From NCBI GenBank assembly GCA_904420205.1, contig CAJFUN010000032.1, forward strand, positions 1-64,000: a stretch of DNA of 64,000 bases, written 5' to 3'. The stretch is from Candidatus Parachristensenella avicola. Its GTDB lineage: Bacteria; Bacillota; Clostridia; Christensenellales; UMGS416. The translations under genes and the position numbers were made by a program. This document shows, piece after piece, positions 53,088-62,383 of this stretch. The notes under the pieces were generated by a model. The model did not search any database. It saw only the letters and a program-made list of their open reading frames with translations, and had not been told where the DNA came from. Within the stretch, counting starts at the first letter, position 1. Each line of letters begins with the position of its first letter.

Positions 53088-53251
53088 AGCATAATTTGCC
53101 CATCCCAAGGCCCCGGTTAGCTGGTTTTCAGCCGCTGTACCGGGGCCTTGGCCTATCTTGGGCGACAGTTTGAGCGCCATTTGTTGATGGCTAATATTTC
53201 TATATCATAAAATGTATAAAACATAAAAATTCTCTTAAAGGAGGTGCAGCG

Positions 53252-53716
53252 TTGATCCATACGGAATTCAAGTCCCTCCTCTTTGGTCCACTGCGGGCAA
53301 TGGGCGAGCAGCTTGACGGACTGCTGGCGCCGGTGCGGATCCGGCACGGGCTCACTCCCGGTCAGCTGCGGATGCTGATGCTGATCAATGTGCCCAGCGG
53401 CATGACCGTGGGGCAGCATATGTTCATGGCGCCAGGCAATACCTCCAACCTTTGCAAGCGCCTGGAGTCCCTCGGCCTGCTGGCGCGGCATCGAGATCAA
53501 AAGGACGAGCGGGTTGTCCACGTCACGCTGACGGCAGCCGGCCAGGCGGTATTGGCCGAGGCTGATCAGACCATTGCCACCTATTACGAACAGGCACTGT
53601 CCGCGGTGAGTCAGGCGGATATCGAATGCATCCAAGCGGGCTTTGACCGCCTCAGCCAGGTGCTTCACATTTTGCAGGAGGCGCAAAGCCTTCAGGAAGG
53701 AAATAGCCATGAATGA
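53252..53716 (+). CDS. MarR-family regulator
   Basis: A 154-residue winged-HTH protein (wing and recognition region APGNTSNLCKRLESLGLLARHRDQKDERVVHVTLT in parts about 60-100). The start is TTG at 53252 with AAAGGAGG at 7 nt. The end overlaps the ftsH-like gene by 8 nt, so both are co-translated; control of that protease by MarR is likely. Confidence 0.87.
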   Translation: MIHTEFKSLLFGPLRAMGEQLDGLLAPVRIRHGLTPGQLRMLMLINVPSGMTVGQHMFMAPGNTSNLCKRLESLGLLARHRDQKDERVVHVTLTAAGQAVLAEADQTIATYYEQALSAVSQADIECIQAGFDRLSQVLHILQEAQSLQEGNSHE

Positions 53717-55535
53717 CGCAAACGACAGGAAATCCCCGAAAAAACCACTGCTATATTATTATGGTGTCGCACTGCTCATTATTATTCTGCTTAACGCGCT
53801 AATCATGCCCGCCCTCCAGAATATGAGCATTGTGGAGGTTTCCTATAACACCTTTATTGCGGATCTGAATGCGGGCAAAATAAAAGAGATCCAGGTGGAG
53901 GACGAGCAGATCGCCTACCTTGCCCCCAACGACAAAGGGCGTGATACGGTCTACGTGACCGGCAACATGAACGATCCAAACCTGACCAGCCAGCTATTGG
54001 AGGCGGATGTCAGCTTCGACAAGGTCATTCCCAACGAGGGATCCCCCATCCTGAACTTCCTATTGGGCTGGATTCTTCCCATCGTGTTCTTTGTGGTCAT
54101 CGGCCAGCTGCTAAGCCGCTTTATGATGAATCGAATGGGCGGAAACGCCATGACCTTCGGCAAGAGCAATGCCAAGGTCTATGTGGAGGCCTAAACCGGC
54201 AAAAGCTTTGCCGACGTAGCCGGCGAGGACGAGGCCAAAGAGGCGCTGACCGAAATCGTAGATTTCCTGCACGAGCCGCAGAAATATAAAGAAATCGGTG
54301 CACGTCTTCCCAAAGGCGCGCTGCTGGTCGGCCCTCCCGGAACCGGTAAAACCCTACTGGCTAAGGCGGTGGCCGGCGAGGCCAAAGTGCCCTTCTTCTC
54401 CATCTCCGGCTCCGAATTTGTCGAAATGTTCGTAGGCATGGGCGCGGCACGGGTAAGGGACCTCTTCAAGCAGGCGCAGGAAAAAGCCCCCTGCATCGTA
54501 TTCATCGATGAGATCGACGCCATCGGAAAAAAGCGGGATAATTCTGGCGTTGGCGGCAACGATGAGCGGGAGCAAACGCTCAACCAGCTGCTAACGGAAA
54601 TGGACGGCTTCGACAGCAGCAAAGGCGTAGTGATCCTGGCGGCTACGAACAGGCCCGAAACCCTGGATAAGGCGCTGCTGCGTCCCGGCCGATTCGACCG
54701 CCGCATTCCGGTGGAATTGCCCGACCTCAAGGGGCGCGAAGCGATCCTCCGGGTCCACGCGGCGCAAATAAAGCTGGGTGCGCAAATCGACTTTAACGCA
54801 ATCGCCCGGGCCACGTCCGGCGCTTCCGGTGCAGAACTAGCCAATATTGTCAACGAAGCCGCTCTGCTGGCCGTACGGAACTACCGTTCCGCCGTGATCC
54901 AATCCGATCTGGAAGAAGCCGTAGAAACGGTCATTGCCGGCTACCAGCGCAAGGGCGCGGTGATTTCCGACCAGGAGAAGCGCATTGTCGCTTACCATGA
55001 GATCGGCCATGCGCTGGTGGCTGCCCGCCAGCAGCATTCCGCACCGGTGCATAAGATTACCATTATCCCCCGCACCTCCGGCGCGCTGGGATATACCATG
55101 CAGGTAGACGAGGATGAACGGGTGCTGATGAGCCGCGAAGAAGCCTTTAACAAGATCGCCACGCTGACAGGCGGCCGCGCCGCCGAAGAGCTGATCTTTA
55201 GCTCCATTACCACCGGCGCTTCCAACGATATCGAGCAGGCCACCCGCATTGCTAGAGCTATGGTAACCCGCTATGGCATGAGCGAAAATTTTGACATGAT
55301 GGCGCTGGAAACCGTATCCAATCCTTACCTCGGCGGAGACACCGCCCTTGCCTGCTCGTCGGAAACGGCTTCGCGGGTGGATGCCGAGGTACTCGCCACC
55401 ATCCGGCGCGCCCATGAAAAGGCCAGCAGCATCCTTAAGGATAACGAGGCAAAGCTGCATGAGCTGGCCGCATATCTGCTGGAGAAAGAAACAATTACCG
55501 GCGAAGAATTCATGGAAATTCTAGACCGCGAATAA
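53709..55535 (+). pseudogene. ftsH: FtsH-type AAA+ metalloprotease interrupted by one in-frame TAA
   Basis: Read through 54192-54194 (TAA), the 609-codon frame is a complete FtsH. It has TM1 and the periplasmic domain (about 15-110), TM2 (about 115-135), Walker A GPPGTGKT, Walker [13 protein letters not shown], the arginine-finger region RPGRFDRRI and zinc motif HEIGH. Homologues have Gln after VEA, so CAA to TAA is the simplest change. No ATG, GTG or TTG start follows the stop before Walker A. Every other motif is intact, so this is a recent nonsense mutation, a sequence error, or a case of read-through. Confidence 0.85.
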
Positions 55536-55557
55536 TCCTCCCCATCCCATGCACACC

Positions 55558-55604
55558 AAAAAAGCCGGGTAGTAGGCTGATTTGCCGACTGCCCGGCTTT
55601 TTTG
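55558..55604. terminator. Intrinsic terminator
   Basis: AAAAAAGCCGGG and CCCGGCTTTTTT with an internal loop; T runs on both strands. Confidence 0.88.
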
Positions 55605-55907
55605 TGCGGCCCACTACAAAATCAGATGGAATAGGTTAGTATTGTCATTTCTTTTCTTTTTTTGCCCATTTGAAAAATATTGATTTATAATATTTACTTT
55701 TTTGCGCATTCAGTATAGTATACATTTGTATATGTAAACATATTGTTTACATGCGAAATCCGCTGATTTTTCGCAGCGCTTGTGCTGGACGCGAAGGTAG
55801 AATAACAATCCATCGCCCATGATTAAGCGGCTCGGTAATCGCTTATGGTTTGAGGGGACGCTCGAACCATAGGATTAGGTAGCAAACCCAAAAAGAGGAG
55901 GAACACG
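55605..55907. other. AT-rich promoter region of the large solute-binding protein
   Basis: Much richer in A/T than the flanks. TTTACT (55693-55698) and TAGTAT (55716-55721) are a weak promoter pair at 17 bp; TATAGT overlaps. An operator-like palindrome lies downstream. The leader to the start codon is about 170 nt long and contains GGTTTGAGGGGACG... and its partial complement around the AGCGTCC/CGAACC words, which may fold. Confidence 0.45.
55733..55751. promoter_or_regulatory. LacI-type operator candidate
   Basis: TGTAAACATATTGTTTACA has 7-bp inverted arms around a 5-bp centre, resembling LacI/GalR-family operators. It lies just after the predicted -10 of the solute-binding protein gene. No LacI gene is in the window. 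Confidence 0.5.
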
Positions 55908-57698
55908 ATGAAGAAGAGACTGCTTGCCAGCCTGCTAGTGCTGTGCATGGTGCTGGCGCTGGGCCTGACGGCTTGCAGCGGCGACACCAACGCCACCACG
56001 ACGACCACAGCCGCAGCGGAAGAGGGCGACACAACGACCACAGCCGCCGAAGGCGACGGCGAAGCCACCACGGCCGCTGAGGGCGACGGGGAAACCACCG
56101 CTGCAGAAGCTGCGGCTCCCGCCACCTGGGAAAACCTCTCCTGGGAAAAGGATACCTCTCCGGTAACCTTCTCCTGCTACATCGACTATGACTGGTGGGG
56201 CTCTGATACCTTTGGCGAGGACGCTACCTCCAAGAAGATCACGGAGCTGACCGGCGTAAGCCTGCAAATCACCAAGGGTTCTGACCTTCAGATCTTAAGC
56301 GTACAGCTGGCTGCGCAGGAGCTAAACGATCTCGTGTTCACCTCGAACCTGACCCAACGCTTCCAGGATCCCGACGTATGCTACCGCTGGGATGAGCTGG
56401 CCGCGGAGCACTGCCCGGAATTCATGGATTTGGTAGACCCGCTGGAAAAGGTGAACAATCAGGCTGCTGACGGCCACATCTATACCTTCATCACCCACTA
56501 TAATGATGAACGCGCCTATACGGATGAGAACAGCATCGGGAACTTTGGCAACTATACCCTGGCTTACCGGGCTGACATCATGGAAAAGCTGAATCTGCCC
56601 ATGTTTACCTCCGTCGAAGAGCTGGAGGAGACCTTCTATACCGTAAAGGATAAGGCCTCTGATGTGGGCATTACCATGGTGTACAACATGCATCCCTCCT
56701 GGCCTTACTGCATTTCGTATTGGATGGGTTGCATCGACGGCAACCGTTGGGATCCCGAGACCAAGTCCATCAAGATGATGTACAATGACGAAACTTGGCT
56801 GGAATACTACAAGCTGATGAACAAATGGTACCGCGACGGTATCCTGGTGAAGGATTACCTGGGCGTACGTCCTGAGGACTTCTTCTCCCGTAACGAGTCC
56901 GGCCAGGTGTTCGCTGCCGCTTACAATGCGCAGTACGCCTACGAAGTCGACCGTGTATGGCGCGAAGAACTGGGCACCGGCGGAAAGCACGACGACCTGA
57001 GCCAGCCTTTCTTTGAGCAGGTGATGGAGCCCCTGACCTATAAGGGCGAAAACCTCTATTACCAGAACGACTATAGTCTTGGGTTTGCCAGCTGCTTCAT
57101 CTCCACCAACTGTGAAGAACCCGGACGCGCCATCTGCTTCATGGAGTTCATGAAGAGCCCCGAAGGCGACAAGCTGTCCCAGCTGGGTATTGAAGGCTAC
57201 ACCTATGAAATGGTCGACGGCGTGCCGAAGCAGACGGATGAATACATCAACGCTTCTGCCGATGAAAAGAAGCTGATGCATCAGACCATTTACCTGCAGG
57301 GCTCCGGCTGGTGCGAGGGCCTGTCTTGGGCTGCCGGCGCCGTAAACGCCAAGGATGAGTGGACGAAATACGGTGCAGAGCGCGGAAATCAGTACCGCCT
57401 GATGAACAAAAACCTTGCCCATGAGAACAAGAACCCGGCCATGAGCTTCGCCCGCGTAGAGAGTGAAGACGACGAAATGGCCATGTACACCAAGATCAGC
57501 GACCAGTGGAATAAGTCCACTGCCGCAATGGTCACCGCCGACTCCGAGGCAGCGGTCGAGCAGGTCTGGAACGACTTCCAGGAATACGCCAAAGCCAACG
57601 GCCTGGAGGCTGTCGAGGCGAAGATGACCTCCCGGTATGTGGAGAATCTGAAGCGCTACCAGGAGGCTGGTTACTTCACCGATATCGTAACCGAGTAA
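55908..57698 (+). CDS. Large extracellular solute-binding lipoprotein
   Basis: A 596-residue lipoprotein. The signal peptide ends in TACS near residue 22. A Thr/Ala/Glu/Gly-rich linker of repeated EGDG units (about 25-72) follows, and then the family 1 binding fold. EKDTSPVTF and FMEFMKSPEGDKLSQLGIEG match segments of the paralogue at 31136-32986. AGAGGAGG precedes the start. No permease genes are next to it. The ligand is probably an oligosaccharide. Confidence 0.88.
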   Translation: MKKRLLASLLVLCMVLALGLTACSGDTNATTTTTAAAEEGDTTTTAAEGDGEATTAAEGDGETTAAEAAAPATWENLSWEKDTSPVTFSCYIDYDWWGSDTFGEDATSKKITELTGVSLQITKGSDLQILSVQLAAQELNDLVFTSNLTQRFQDPDVCYRWDELAAEHCPEFMDLVDPLEKVNNQAADGHIYTFITHYNDERAYTDENSIGNFGNYTLAYRADIMEKLNLPMFTSVEELEETFYTVKDKASDVGITMVYNMHPSWPYCISYWMGCIDGNRWDPETKSIKMMYNDETWLEYYKLMNKWYRDGILVKDYLGVRPEDFFSRNESGQVFAAAYNAQYAYEVDRVWREELGTGGKHDDLSQPFFEQVMEPLTYKGENLYYQNDYSLGFASCFISTNCEEPGRAICFMEFMKSPEGDKLSQLGIEGYTYEMVDGVPKQTDEYINASADEKKLMHQTIYLQGSGWCEGLSWAAGAVNAKDEWTKYGAERGNQYRLMNKNLAHENKNPAMSFARVESEDDEMAMYTKISDQWNKSTAAMVTADSEAAVEQVWNDFQEYAKANGLEAVEAKMTSRYVENLKRYQEAGYFTDIVTE

Positions 57699-57753
57699 AA
57701 TCGATTTCTGGGGCCGTCCCCCGCTACGTCCCGGCGGGTTTATCGGCCAAACG

Positions 57754-57788
57754 AAAGCCGGAGCATCTGCTCCGGCTTTTCTTTTTTC
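57754..57788 (+). terminator. Intrinsic terminator
   Basis: AAGCCGGAGC-ATCT-GCTCCGGCTT followed by T-rich tail. Confidence 0.9.
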
Positions 57789-57876
57789 CCATTAAGGTAT
57801 GCCTCAACGGATTTGTACGATTTTCTTGTAAGGAAACGCTTACTCCCGCGTCATATAAGTAAGGAGGTGAAGGGCG

Positions 57877-58356
57877 ACGGAATTTGAAGCGATCTATGAA
57901 ACCTATTTCCATGACGTATACCGGTATGCTATCGCTCTATGCGGCAGCCGGGAGCTAGCCGAGGATATCACCAGCGAGACCTTCCTGCGTTCCATGGAGG
58001 CGCTTGACCGCTTCCGCGGCGCGTGCGACATCCGCGTATGGCTTTGCCAGATTGCCAAGCACTGCTATTACTCCCGCATGCGCAAGGATCGGCGCCTGGC
58101 CTTTACCGGCGAACCCCTCCCCCAGCAGGCGCCGCATGATCCCGAAGAAGGGATCTACATCCGCGAAACCTCTCGCCAGGTCCGTGCAATTCTCCAACAG
58201 CTGGCCGAGCCCTATCGAGGGGTTTTCACCCTACGAGTGTTGGGCCGCCTAAGCTTCCGCCAGATTGGCGAGGCATATGGGAAGACGCCGAACTGGGCTT
58301 GCGTGACTTATCACCGTGCCCGCAAGAAAATCCAAGACAAAATGGAGGAAGCATGA
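57877..58356 (+). CDS. ECF sigma factor with ACG in place of the start codon
   Basis: A 159-residue ECF sigma factor. Region 2 is encoded from 57877 (EFEAIYETYF, ELAEDITSETF) and region 4 near the end (FRQIGEAYGKTPNWACVTYHRARKK). A perfect AAGGAGG (57861-57867) lies 9 nt before ACG 57877. An in-frame TGA at 57868 excludes an upstream start, and the first in-frame ATG (57994) would remove most of region 2. So translation begins at ACG or another rare codon, or the start codon is mutated. The anti-sigma gene follows with a 1-nt overlap. Confidence 0.78.
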   Translation, partial: TEFEAIYETYFHDVYRYAIALCGSRELAEDITSETFLRSMEALDRFRGACDIRVWLCQIAKHCYYSRMRKDRRLAFTGEPLPQQAPHDPEEGIYIRETSRQVRAILQQLAEPYRGVFTLRVLGRLSFRQIGEAYGKTPNWACVTYHRARKKIQDKMEEA

Positions 58357-59258
58357 TGAACGAACAATGTCCGCTTATTCGAGATTTGCTGGCTTTGTAC
58401 GCCGAGGATATGACCAGCCCGGAAACCAACCAGTTTATCGAAGCGCATCTGGCGGGCTGCGAAGCTTGCCAGCAGGCCCTGGCCGCCCTCCGGGCTCCAC
58501 AGCCGCTGCCCGAACCGATGGATGCTGCGCCACTAAAAAAGCTGCGCGGCCGCCTGACGCGCTATCGCAATCAGGTTATCGCCGTTACAGCGCTGATTGT
58601 GGCCGTGGTCTTTATTCTGGTTGGCGCCGTTCTCACCACGCCGGAATACTTGCCTGCCGAAGAAGCCGTGATCTCCTGCGTTTCCACGGAATCCGAAATG
58701 AAGATTATATTCTCCGATAAGGTTGCCGGATACCAACTGGACGGCCCCTACGAGCAGGACGAAGGCGTCGAATACCACCTCTCAGCCTGGACGACGCTTT
58801 GGTCGCAGCTTATGCAGACCGCCGTCCGCAATCCCAGGATTTCCATTCCCCGCGGGGAGAACGACTCCTATCCAACCGTCTATTACAGCGCCAACGATGG
58901 CAGCGAAATGTCGCTGCTCACCGGCCTGGATCTGCATCCCTACATGCATGGCATTGTACTGCCCCGTCTGGTGCTCAATTATTATGCTCTGATCGTCCTC
59001 TTTTTGCTTCTTGTAATCGCCGCACTATACGTTCCCCTACGCAGGCATCATCGCAAATTGTGGGAAAGGCTGCTGCTTGCCCCGGTCAGTTACCTCATCG
59101 CCCATGTGGTGATCCGCAGCCTTTCCCCTGAAACCTACGCTGCGGCCCGGGACTTCTGCCTCATCTTGCTGCTGGCCATGGCGCTATATGGCGCCCTCAT
59201 CCTGGGTCTTGGCTTGATCCGCCGCCGAAAAGCGAATTTCTCGGAGCTGGAGGAATAG
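58356..59258 (+). CDS. Zinc-finger anti-sigma factor, membrane protein
   Basis: A 300-residue protein. The N-terminal anti-sigma zinc finger has CPLIRDLLALYAED and HLAGCEACQ (about 5-45). One membrane helix is near 70-95, followed by an outer domain, and a further two or three membrane segments lie near 205-295. Start 58356 is preferred (GGAGG at 7 nt) over ATG 58353. It should hold the ECF sigma factor encoded just before. Its last 75 bases overlap the convergent MATE gene. Confidence 0.85.
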   Translation: MNEQCPLIRDLLALYAEDMTSPETNQFIEAHLAGCEACQQALAALRAPQPLPEPMDAAPLKKLRGRLTRYRNQVIAVTALIVAVVFILVGAVLTTPEYLPAEEAVISCVSTESEMKIIFSDKVAGYQLDGPYEQDEGVEYHLSAWTTLWSQLMQTAVRNPRISIPRGENDSYPTVYYSANDGSEMSLLTGLDLHPYMHGIVLPRLVLNYYALIVLFLLLVIAALYVPLRRHHRKLWERLLLAPVSYLIAHVVIRSLSPETYAAARDFCLILLLAMALYGALILGLGLIRRRKANFSELEE

Positions 59259-60596
59259 CAGCACCGCGGTTACCGCAAAAGCTAGGATATCTGCGATTGG
59301 CGCAGCCCAAAGCATGCCCGTCACGCCGCCCGCGGCCCCTAAAATCATTAGGCCCGGCACAAAAAACACCACGTCCCTCGATAAAGAGAGCAAGGTAGAA
59401 CTGACCGGCTTACCCAGCGACTGCAAAAAGATGCTGCCGGCTTTCTGAATGCAGCACAGGCAGATACCGCTGAGAAAGACGCGGAAGCAGCGGACGGCAT
59501 ATTCATTATATAGCGCGTTTTCATGGCCAAACAGGTTGACAACCGCTTGGGGGCACAGCTCGAAAATGAATGTGGCCGCCAGGCCTACCGCGAGGTTCGC
59601 CGCCATAATCAGCTTACAAGTGCGCATAACCCGGTCATACCGGCGCGCCCCATAATTATAACCCACGATCGGCTGCCCGCCCACGGCGATCCCTACGGCG
59701 AAAGCAATGACAATCGCGAAGACCTTCATTACAATTCCTACCGCTGACAACGGAATATCCGCGCCATAGACCGACTGCGGCCCGTATCGCCCAATGACAT
59801 GATTGGCTATGCTGGTCACAATAACGATGGCAATTTGGATGATAAAGCTGGAAATGCCCACCTGCCCAATGCGTTTAACGATGGCGCCGTCAAGCCGGAA
59901 ATCGGCCCGCGCCAGGCGGAAGGATTTGGGGCGGCGGAAATAGCAGGCCGATAGGATGGCCGTGGCAACCTGGCCGATTACGGTAGCGGCGGCCGCGCCT
60001 GTCACGCCCATATCCAGCGCGAAGATCGCGATGGGATCCAGAATCAGGTTAATCACCGCGCCCAGCACGGCAGCGACCATGGCATATCCCGGAGAGCCGT
60101 CGGCCCTGATCATACCGTTGGCCGATGAAGTAAAGACATAAAACGGGATTCCGATTAAAATCACCGTCATATACTCCTTGGCATAGTCATAGCAAGCATC
60201 CGTAACGCCAAAAAGCTGCAATAAGCCGTCTTCAAAGACGAATCCGGCCGCGGTCAGCAGGCATGCGGCCAGCAGGGTTAGCGTCAGGCCATTCGCCACG
60301 CTGCGGCTGGCTTTATCCCGCTCACCCCTCCCCATGCAGAGGCTGAAAAGCGCCGCGCTGCCATCGCCAATCAATAGCGCCACGGCTAGAGCGGCCACGG
60401 TATAGGGGAATACGACGTTTGTGGCCGCGTTGCCCAGGTAGCCTACGCCCTGGCCGATAAAAATCTGATCCACAATGTTATACAGCGCGCTAACCAGCAT
60501 GGAAAGCACGCAAGGTATGGAGAATGTGACCAGCAGCCTGCCTACCGGCGCGGTGGCCAGCCGGTTTTCCGTTGGGATTTGAGTTTTCTCTTGCAT
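59184..60596 (-). CDS. MATE-family efflux transporter
   Basis: A 470-residue exporter with about twelve membrane segments. Motifs PVGRLLVTFSIPCVLSML and the second repeat near IGQVGISSFIIQIAI are typical of the MepA-like branch. AGGAGG precedes the start. The leader holds a hairpin followed by T residues just before the ribosome binding site, so expression may be attenuated. The gene tail overlaps the anti-sigma gene on the opposite strand. Confidence 0.9.
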   Translation of the reverse strand: MQEKTQIPTENRLATAPVGRLLVTFSIPCVLSMLVSALYNIVDQIFIGQGVGYLGNAATNVVFPYTVAALAVALLIGDGSAALFSLCMGRGERDKASRSVANGLTLTLLAACLLTAAGFVFEDGLLQLFGVTDACYDYAKEYMTVILIGIPFYVFTSSANGMIRADGSPGYAMVAAVLGAVINLILDPIAIFALDMGVTGAAAATVIGQVATAILSACYFRRPKSFRLARADFRLDGAIVKRIGQVGISSFIIQIAIVIVTSIANHVIGRYGPQSVYGADIPLSAVGIVMKVFAIVIAFAVGIAVGGQPIVGYNYGARRYDRVMRTCKLIMAANLAVGLAATFIFELCPQAVVNLFGHENALYNEYAVRCFRVFLSGICLCCIQKAGSIFLQSLGKPVSSTLLSLSRDVVFFVPGLMILGAAGGVTGMLWAAPIADILAFAVTAVLLFLQLREIRFSAADQAKTQDEGAI

Positions 60597-60605
60597 ACGT
60601 CCTCC

Positions 60606-60658
60606 TAAAAAATAAGCGTGCCGCCCAGAGCTGGATTTACGCCCAAGGCTACACGCTT
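60606..60658 (-). promoter_or_regulatory. Attenuator-like hairpin in the MATE leader
   Basis: On the minus strand AAGCGTG...CACGCTT (complement of 60652-60658 and 60614-60620) is followed by ATTTTTT and at once by AGGAGG. Its loop contains GCGTAAATCCAG, which differs by one base from an arm of the upstream terminator (60702-60730). The two could form alternative pairings. Confidence 0.45.
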
Positions 60659-60694
60659 CAATGCCTTATTTTGTGCCCCAACGTCCCGCGCCGC

Positions 60695-60730
60695 AAAAAA
60701 AGCGTAAGTCCAGACAACCTGGACTTACGC
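60695..60730 (-). terminator. Intrinsic terminator after the 79-residue protein gene
   Basis: Arms GCGTAAGTCCAG and CTGGACTTACGC (60702-60730), followed on the minus strand by seven T residues. Confidence 0.88.
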
Positions 60731-60786
60731 TTTCATGCTGCTCGGCTTACGAAGGGGAGATTTTCTCCCGTTTTTCCTATGGGGCG

Positions 60787-61026
60787 CTAGTTTAAATAGT
60801 CGCCGCAGGGGATATTGTTATACTGCATTTTGATCTTTATGATGACCGAACCGTCTGGCTCTACAGTCTCCTCCTCTATGCGGTACTGGGTGCGGCTGCG
60901 CTCCAGCGTATCCTTATAGTGGGCAACTTCGCCGCGCACAGCGGCTACCGCCGCCTCATGGGGCAGATCCTCTTTTAGGAGAAAATGCATCGTCTTCTCG
61001 ATGCAGGCAAATTTGATCCGCTTCAT
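60787..61026 (-). CDS. Conserved-looking small protein, 79 residues
   Basis: A charged soluble protein (MKRIKFACIEKTMHF start). AAGGAGG lies before ATG 61026; the upstream extension to 61125 has no site. No domain recognised. A predicted helical middle (HEAAVAAVRGEVAHYKDTL) is followed by beta strands. It lies between an epimerase and a MATE gene on the same strand. Confidence 0.65.
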   Translation of the reverse strand: MKRIKFACIEKTMHFLLKEDLPHEAAVAAVRGEVAHYKDTLERSRTQYRIEEETVEPDGSVIIKIKMQYNNIPCGDYLN

Positions 61027-61160
61027 GGGTTGACCTCCTTTTCCATAAAGCGATCTTACCATTTCTTGCGCCCGCTTCGCAAAGCAAACTTTTGCCGTCC
61101 GCCGAATTTCATCATTTCGGCGCACAGCGCTCAGGGCATTTTGACCATATGCCGGCGCAT

Positions 61161-62360
61161 CTACGCCTTCAGCAGCTTATCCATTTCATCCAAGCACACC
61201 GTAAGCATACGGAACAGATGGAAGGGGCCTTTAAAGGTGGAGCCTTTGAGCGTATGGCTCACCGAACCGTCCCGATGCAAGTAGCCGTACCATTCGCCGT
61301 GTTCAGGGTCGGGGAAATGGCTGAACGCGTAATCGGTAATGCGCTCAAACCACTGGGCAAAGCGTTCCTCGCCCGTCAGGCGGTAAGCCATCAGCGCGGC
61401 GATAATCGCCTCATTATGAGGCCACCACAGCTTCATATCCCATTCCAGCGGCACAACCGGCTTGCCCAGCGCATCGGCATAGTATACAATACCTCCGCCC
61501 TGCTGCTCATCCCAGCCCAGCGCAATGGACCAATCGAAAATGTTCAGCGCCTTTTGCAACATCTCCTGGTCGCCCATGCGCTCCGCTTCGGCCATAATGA
61601 ACCAGGAGGCCTCCAGGCTATGGCCGGGATCTACCAGGCGCCCTTCGGAGATGTCTCCCAAGAATTCGCCCTGCAGGCCCACGCTCTCCAGCACGCAGCG
61701 CAGATCAGGCTTATAGAAGTCTCGCAGGATATCGCCGATAAGCCGGCGGGTAATGGGGTCATAGTCGGTTTCCGGGTCGGCCTTGCGCAGCACCGCCGTC
61801 ACGTTGGTTAAAATCATCGAATTGGCCAGCGCCTTCATCTGGCGGGTTTTCGGATCCGATTTGGGCGTAATCTTATAGGGATCGCAATCCGGATCATCAT
61901 AGATCTTTAGCACACGGTCAAAGACTGTCTTGGCCTTCTCCAGCGCCTGGCGGTCTCCGGTTACCCGCGCATATTCCGCCATGCCCACAATATAGAAAGT
62001 TTCGCTGAAAAAATAGCGGCGCTTACGCAGCGGCTGGCCCTCGCGGGTGACAGTAAAGTACATCCGCCCGTCCGCATCAAAGCAGTGCTCATCCAAAAAT
62101 TGCATACAGCTTTGGCAAATTTCCATCCACTGGGGCCGCTGGCCGAAATGGGCCATCAGATCGGCATAGGCCCATAGGCAGCGTCCCTGGAACCAAACCG
62201 ATTTGTCGGTATGGTACACTTTGCCCTCTCGATCCAACGATGAAAATATGCCGCCGTATTCCCGGTCCAGCATCTCGCCTTGGGTCCAAAATGGTTCCAC
62301 CGAATCCAGCAGTTCCCGTTCAAACAGGTCGCGGTACTTCTTCCATTTTGTCGTATCCAT
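61161..62360 (-). CDS. N-acylglucosamine 2-epimerase family protein
   Basis: A 399-residue (alpha/alpha)6-barrel sugar epimerase/isomerase. Motifs WFQGRCLWAYADL, PGHSLEASWF and WPHNEAI carry the catalytic histidines typical of the AGE/cellobiose 2-epimerase family. It would interconvert GlcNAc and ManNAc or epimerise a disaccharide. Start at 62360 follows AAAGGGATGG. It lies 23 nt behind a MATE gene and may be co-transcribed. Confidence 0.88.
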   Translation of the reverse strand: MDTTKWKKYRDLFERELLDSVEPFWTQGEMLDREYGGIFSSLDREGKVYHTDKSVWFQGRCLWAYADLMAHFGQRPQWMEICQSCMQFLDEHCFDADGRMYFTVTREGQPLRKRRYFFSETFYIVGMAEYARVTGDRQALEKAKTVFDRVLKIYDDPDCDPYKITPKSDPKTRQMKALANSMILTNVTAVLRKADPETDYDPITRRLIGDILRDFYKPDLRCVLESVGLQGEFLGDISEGRLVDPGHSLEASWFIMAEAERMGDQEMLQKALNIFDWSIALGWDEQQGGGIVYYADALGKPVVPLEWDMKLWWPHNEAIIAALMAYRLTGEERFAQWFERITDYAFSHFPDPEHGEWYGYLHRDGSVSHTLKGSTFKGPFHLFRMLTVCLDEMDKLLKA

Positions 62361-62383
62361 CGTCCATCCCTTTCTGGCCGCGA

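Noticed and set aside
53104-53146. Inverted repeat after the GH31 gene (CCAAGGCCCCGGT and its complement)
   Set aside because: Strong stem but no T run on the + strand, so not called as a terminator; it may still stabilise the mRNA end.
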